Source: Xenopus tropicalis (taxonomy: Eukaryota > Chordata > Amphibia > Anura > Pipidae). Taken from it: a DNA stretch of 64,000 nt. The position numbers were made by a program, and so were the translations under genes. The DNA lies in contig NC_030677.2 of the NCBI RefSeq assembly GCF_000004195.4, positions 198,671,872-198,735,871 on the forward strand, written 5' to 3'. Below, in pieces: positions 58,485 to 64,000 of the stretch. Numbering within the stretch: position 1 is the first letter of the stretch; each line of letters opens with the position of its first letter. A model generated the notes under the pieces. It was not told where the DNA came from. It did no database searches and saw only the letters and a program-made list of their open reading frames with translations.

Positions 58485-58975
58485 CAGCCCCTGGCACAAT
58501 TACATTTACATCAAACTGGCACCATTACATTTACATCAAACTGGCACCATTACATTTATATCAAACTGGCACCATTACATTTATATCAAACTGGCACCAT
58601 TACATTTACATCAAACTGGCACCATTACATTTATATCAAACTGGCACCATTACATTTATATCAAACTGGCACCATTACATTTACATCAAACTGGCACCAT
58701 TATATTTACATCAAACTGGCACCATTACATTTACATCAAACTGGCACCATTACATTTACATCAAACTGGCACCATTACATTTATATCAAACTGGCACCAT
58801 TACATTTACATCAAACTGGCACCATTACATTTACATCAAACTGGCACCATTACATTTACATCAAACTGGCACCATTACATTTATATCAAACTGGCACCAT
58901 TACATTTACATCAAACTGGCACCATTACATTTACATCAAACTGGCACCATTACATTTATATCAAACTGGCACCAT
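58485..58975 (+). repeat. 25-bp minisatellite block (~19 units)
   Basis: The unit is aaactggcaccattacattt + acatc, with an acatc/atatc variation. A 179-codon frame is a periodicity artefact. Confidence 0.97.
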
Positions 58976-61900
58976 TACAGATGGGTATATAAAACTGGCA
59001 CCATTACAGAGGAGTATATAAAACTGGCACCATTACAGATGGGTATATATAACTGGCACCATTACAGGTATATTAAACTGGCACCATTACAGATGGGTAT
59101 ATCAAACTGGCACCATTACAGATGGGTATATCAAACTGGCACCATTACAGAGGAGTATATAAAACTGGCACCATTACAGATGGGTATATAAAACTGGCAC
59201 CGTTACAGATGAGTATATAAAACTGGCACCATTACAGATGGGTATATAAAACTGGCACCATTACGGATGGGTATATAAAACTGGCACCATTACAGATGGG
59301 TATATAAAACTGGCACCATTACAGAGGAGTATATAAAACTGGCACCATTACAGATGGGTATATAAAACTGGCACCATTACGGATGGGTATATAAAACTGG
59401 CACCATTACAGATGGGTATATAAAACTGGCACCATTACAGGTATATTAAACTGGCACCATTACAGATGGGTATATCAAACTGGCACCATTACAGATGGGT
59501 ATATCAAACTGGCACCATTACAGAGGAGTATATAAAACTGGCACCATTACAGATGGGTATATAAAACTGGCACCATTACAGAGGAGTATATAAAACTGGC
59601 ACCATTACAGAGGAGTATATAAAACTGGCACCATTACAGATGGGTATATAAAACTGGCACCATTACAGATGGGTATATAAAACTGGCACCATTACAGATG
59701 GGTATATAAAACTGGCACCATTACAGGTATATTAAACTGGCACCATTACAGATGGGTATATCAAACTGGCACCATTACAGATGGGTATATAAAACTGGCA
59801 CCATTACAGATGGGTAGATCAAACAAATACCATTACAGATGGGTATATAAAACTGGCACCATTACAGGTATATTAAACTGGCACCATTACAGATGGGTAT
59901 ATCAAACTGGCACCATTACAGATGGGTATATAAAACTGGCACCATTACATTTACATCAAACTGGCACCATTACAGATGGGTATGTAAAACTGGCACCATT
60001 ACAGGTATATTAAACTGGCACCATTACAGATGGGTATATAAAACTGGCACCATTACAGATGGGTATATAAAACTGGCACCATTACAGGTATATTAAACTG
60101 GCACCATTACAGATGGGTATATAAAACTGGCACCATTACAGATGGGTATATCAAACTGGCACCATTACAGATGGGTAGATCAAACAAATACCATTACGGA
60201 TGGGTATATAAAACTGGCACCATTACAGATGGGTATATAAAACTGGCACCATTACAGGTATATTAAACTGGCACCATTACAGATGGGTATATCAAACTGG
60301 CACCATTACAGATGGGTATATAAAACTGGCACCATTACAGATGGGTAGATCAAACAAATACCATTACAGATGGGTATATAAAACTGGCACCATTACAGGT
60401 ATATTAAACTGGCACCATTACAGATGGGTATATCAAACTGGCACCATTACAGATGGGTATATAAAACTGGCACCATTACATTTACATCAAACTGGCACCA
60501 TTACAGATGGGTATATAAAACTGGCACCATTACAGGTATATTAAACTGGCACCATTACAGATGGGTATATAAAACTGGCACCATTACAGATGGGTATATA
60601 AAACTGGCACCATTACAGGTATATTAAACTGGCACCATTACAGATGGGTATATAAAACTGGCACCATTACAGATGGGTATATCAAACTGGCACCATTACA
60701 GATGGGTAGATCAAACAAATACCATTACGGATGGGTATATAAAACTGGCACCATTACAGGTATATTAAACTGGCACCATTACAGATGGGTATATCAAACT
60801 GGCACCATTACAGATGGGTATATAAAACTGGCACCATTACATTTACATCAAACTGGCACCATTACAGATGGGTATATAAAACTGGCACCATTACAGGTAT
60901 ATTAAACTGGCACCATTACAGATGGGTATATCAAACTGGCACCATTACAGATGGGTATATTAAACTGGCACCATTACAGGTGGGTATATAAAACTGGCAC
61001 CGTTACAGGTATATTAAACTGGCACCATTACAGATGGGTATATCAAACTGGCACCATTACAGATGGGTATATAAAACTGGCACCATTACATTTACATCAA
61101 ACTGGCACCATTACAGATGGGTATATAAAACAAATACCATTACAGGTATATTAAACTGGCACCATTACAGATGGGTATATCAAACTGGCACCATTACAGA
61201 TGGGTATATTAAACTGGCACCATTACAGATGGGTATATAAAACTGGCACCATTACAGGTATATTAAACTGGCACCATTACAGATGGGTATATCAAACTGG
61301 CACCATTACAGATGGGTATATCAAACTGGCACCATTACATTTACATCAAACTGGCACCATTACAGATGGGTATATAAAACATGCACCATTACATTTACAT
61401 CAAACTGGCACCATTACAGATGGGTATATAAAACTGGTACCATTTCAGGTGTATTAAACTGGCACCATTACAGATGGGTATATCAAACTGGCACCATTAC
61501 AGATGGGTATATAAAACTGGCACCATTACAGGTATATTAAACTGGCACCATTACAGATGGGTATATCAAACTGGCACCATTACAGATGGGTATATCAAAC
61601 TGGCACCATTACAGATGGGTATATAAAACTGGCACCATTACAGGTATATTAAACTGGCACCATTACGGATGGGTATATAAAACTGGCACCATTACAGGTA
61701 TATTAAACTGGCACCATTACAGATGGGTATATCAAACTGGCAACATTACAGATGGGTATATCAAACTGGCAACATTACATTTACATCAAACTGGCACCAT
61801 TACAGATGGGTATATAAAACTGGCACCATTACAGGTGTATTAAACTGGCACCATTACAGGTATATTACACTGGCACCATTACAGGTATATTACACTGGCA

Positions 61901-62178
61901 CCATTACAGGTATATTAAACTGGCACCATTACAGATGGGTATATCGAACTGGCACAATTACATGTATATCAAACTGGCACCATTACAGATGAGTATATAA
62001 AACGGACCATTACAGGTATATTAAACTGGCACCATTACAGATGGGTATATCAAACTGGCACCATTACAGATGAGTATATAAAACGGACCATTACAGGTAT
62101 ATGAAACTGGCACCATTACAGATGGGTATATGAAACTGGCACCATTACAGATGAGTATATCAAACTGGCACCATTTGT
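58976..62178 (+). repeat. 25/29-bp minisatellite with higher-order repeats (~115 units)
   Basis: The core aaactggcaccattacag is joined to atgggtatat (29-bp unit), aggagtatat (29) or gtatatt (25). Marker variants recur at fixed spacing (see findings). Confidence 0.97.
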
Positions 62179-62257
62179 TTTGGAAATTAGGCTAATCTTC
62201 CTTCTGCTCACAGATCTTAACGTTCCCTGTGCATACATATGGCTGCTTAATACCCTT

Positions 62258-62570
62258 TTTAAGGAAAACTATACCCCCAAACAATGTATTTATATTGCAT
62301 AAAACTCACGTAAAACCCTGCTTCATCCAAATAAACCATTTTCATAAAAATATACTTTATTAGTAGTATGTGCCAATGGGTACTCCTAAATAGAAAACTG
62401 CCAGATTTAACTATTATGTTACGCTGCTTCATTCATTGTGTAAGTTCCGGAGATACAGTAGTTGCTCTAAGAGAAAAATGACACCGTTTTTTACGCTCCA
62501 AAGCCTGGAGATGTGTGCTCAGTTTTGTAATCTTTTTTCCACCACATAATAAATCTTAGTATTCACCTGG
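62258..62570. mobile_element. T2-type MITE-like segment, left end only
   Basis: Tttaaggaaaactataccccc resembles the T2-type MITE terminus. The right end is not seen. Confidence 0.5.
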
Positions 62571-62854
62571 TCTCTGACCCCTATATAAGCAATAGGCCCA
62601 TCTACATTTACCATGTACCTGATTGCTGACCCTTATATTAGAGTCCTGCAGCGGGTCGGGTTCCCACAAGAAAAGCACGTACCCTACAGGTCGTGGGTAG
62701 GTTTTTCAGATGTGGGTATAGCGGCAGGTCTATGGGTCATGGGTTGGGTTGCGGGTCTTATCCATATTTCTTATTATATATATATATATTATCTATATTT
62801 TACTCCTTTAAACATAATTAAACATTTTTTTCTACCTCCACCCACTTCTGATGA

Positions 62855-63120
62855 TTAGTGGTGAGCGAATCTGTCCCATTTCGCCAAAAAAATTCGGGAA
62901 ACAACAGGAAAAATTGCGAAACGGCAAAAAATACGTCAACACGTTGGCTGCGACCAAACCCGTTTTTGCATGACTGCGCCCATTTTGACACCGCCACGCT
63001 CCTTGAGACATGACAGCGCCCATTGTGACGCAACCACGCCTATTTTGAAGTGACCGCGCCTATTTTGACTCGTGACAAAGTTTCGTGAAACAATTCGCCA
63101 ATGGTGAAATGCGGAAATTC
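62855..63120. mobile_element. MITE family D copy 3, in unit 1
   Basis: Tagtggtgagcgaatctgtc ... caattcgccaatggtgaaat. The right end is deleted. Confidence 0.75.
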
Positions 63121-63296
63121 AATGTAACTTCTGGTTTGCAGCAACAGCACTTCCTGGTTGCTGGTCTATGGGTTGTGGGTTGGGTTATGGGTCTTATCCA
63201 TATTTCTTATTATATATATATATATATATTATCTATATTTTACTCCTTTCAACATATTTAAAAAAAAAATTCTACCTCCACCCACTTCTGATGATT

Positions 63297-63547
63297 AGTG
63301 TTGAGCGAATTTGTCCCGTTTCGGTGTAAAATTTGCGGAACAACAGGAAAAATCAGCAAAACACGTTGCCCGCGATTGCTCCCATTTTGCCATGACTGTG
63401 CCCATTGTGACGTGGCCGTGACTTTTTTTGACGCGTGACGAATTTTTCCGCTGTTAATTTTTGCTGAATTTTCGTGAAACAATTCGGCAATGGTGAAATG
63501 CGGAAATTCGCTGCGAATCGATGCCTGGCGAAAAAATTTGATGATGT
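63297..63547. mobile_element. MITE family D copy 4, in unit 2
   Basis: Tagtgttgagcgaatttgtc ... gaaaaaatttgatgatgtca; the right end is retained. Confidence 0.75.
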
Positions 63548-63717
63548 CACTTCTGGTTTGCAGCAACAGCACTTCCTGATTAATGATGGTCTGTGGGTCA
63601 CAGATTGGGTTGCAGTTGTGGGTCGTGTTGGGGGTCAAAGCAAGTATAAATGCAGGATGCTGCCTATGGGTCCAGGTCGGGTCCAGGTTTCAAAAATTGG
63701 TTCTATGCAGGACTCTA

Positions 63718-64000
63718 CATTATTTAATAAACAGGATTTCACGTATAATGCACTTGAATTCTGATGCACAGTTGTGGAGGAGTGGGGTATGTGAATGGGG
63801 GAGCTCAGTCTCTATAAGAGTGGCCTGCGGTTTGTATCCCAGTGCCAAGTTTATAATAAACTGAGCAGAGAGAGGTACCATTGACATATACCGACACAGG
63901 CAGCCGTTCTACTAAAAATACTCTTACTGTACTAGAGAGAGCACAAGCGGTGATTGGACACATCGACATAAGGTCACCTTGTGATGAATGGAGCACTCAG
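63718..64000. other. Unannotated sequence
   Basis: Nothing recognised. Confidence 0.4.

Larger units (their letters stand above)
62639..63717. mobile_element. MITE family E with internal ~430-bp duplication
   Basis: The ends tagagtcctgca ... tgcaggactcta are inverted. The interior holds many gggtcgggtt/gggttgcgggtc motifs. Units 62727-63162 and 63163-63587 are tandem copies, each with a (TA)n run and a family D MITE. Confidence 0.88.

Noticed and set aside
58482..59021. 179-codon frame and later 67-89-codon frames
   Set aside because: Translations of the 25/29-bp minisatellite.

Overview
This is a gene-free, repeat-dominated stretch of a vertebrate genome, most likely a pipid frog (Xenopus, X. 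tropicalis-like). That assignment is an inference from recognition, not a database search. It rests on a piggyBac-like element with Uribo-type TTAA/CCCTTTTACTGCC ends, MITEs carrying internal tandem arrays, CR1/L2/Penelope-type retroelement relics, and hAT, PIF-Harbinger and TA-target MITEs. I found no credible host protein-coding exon, tRNA, rRNA or CRISPR. The long open frames come from tandem repeats or chance. The only real coding signal is decayed retroelement protein: a Penelope-like GIY-YIG endonuclease at 16.5-16.8 kb and an L2-type reverse-transcriptase C-terminus at 44.2 kb.

Layout. 0-7.4 kb: unique sequence, a 20-bp minisatellite, a hAT element carrying its own minisatellite, and a pile-up of hAT MITEs. 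7.4-13.2 kb: a MITE of the main family here ('family A': CAGGTATGGG ends, TA flanks, internal ~113-bp tandem units) split by a 4555-bp non-autonomous piggyBac-like element. That element carries ~395-bp tandem repeats and six consecutive hairpins at its right end. 13.2-23.3 kb: small hATs, an inverted Penelope pair split by a probable LTR, family A copy 2, and a local duplication. 23.3-28.9 kb: a ~365-bp satellite, broken by a LINE tail and hATs, that has spawned 16-bp and 37-bp minisatellites. 29-50 kb: dispersed Harbinger, foldback, LINE, hAT and solo-LTR insertions plus family A copies 3-5, and a chimeric MITE that carries a family A array between the ends of another family. 50.6-57.9 kb: further family A copies with nested insertions (a TA-target foldback element; a solo LTR that itself contains a palindromic MITE). 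58.5-62.2 kb: a 3.7-kb minisatellite with higher-order structure. 62.6-63.7 kb: a MITE with an internal ~430-bp duplication.

The window reads as a layered record of transposition. At least ten insertions can be dated relative to their hosts by target-site duplications or rebuilt empty sites. The recurring theme is tandem arrays that live inside, and appear to be moved by, non-autonomous DNA transposons.
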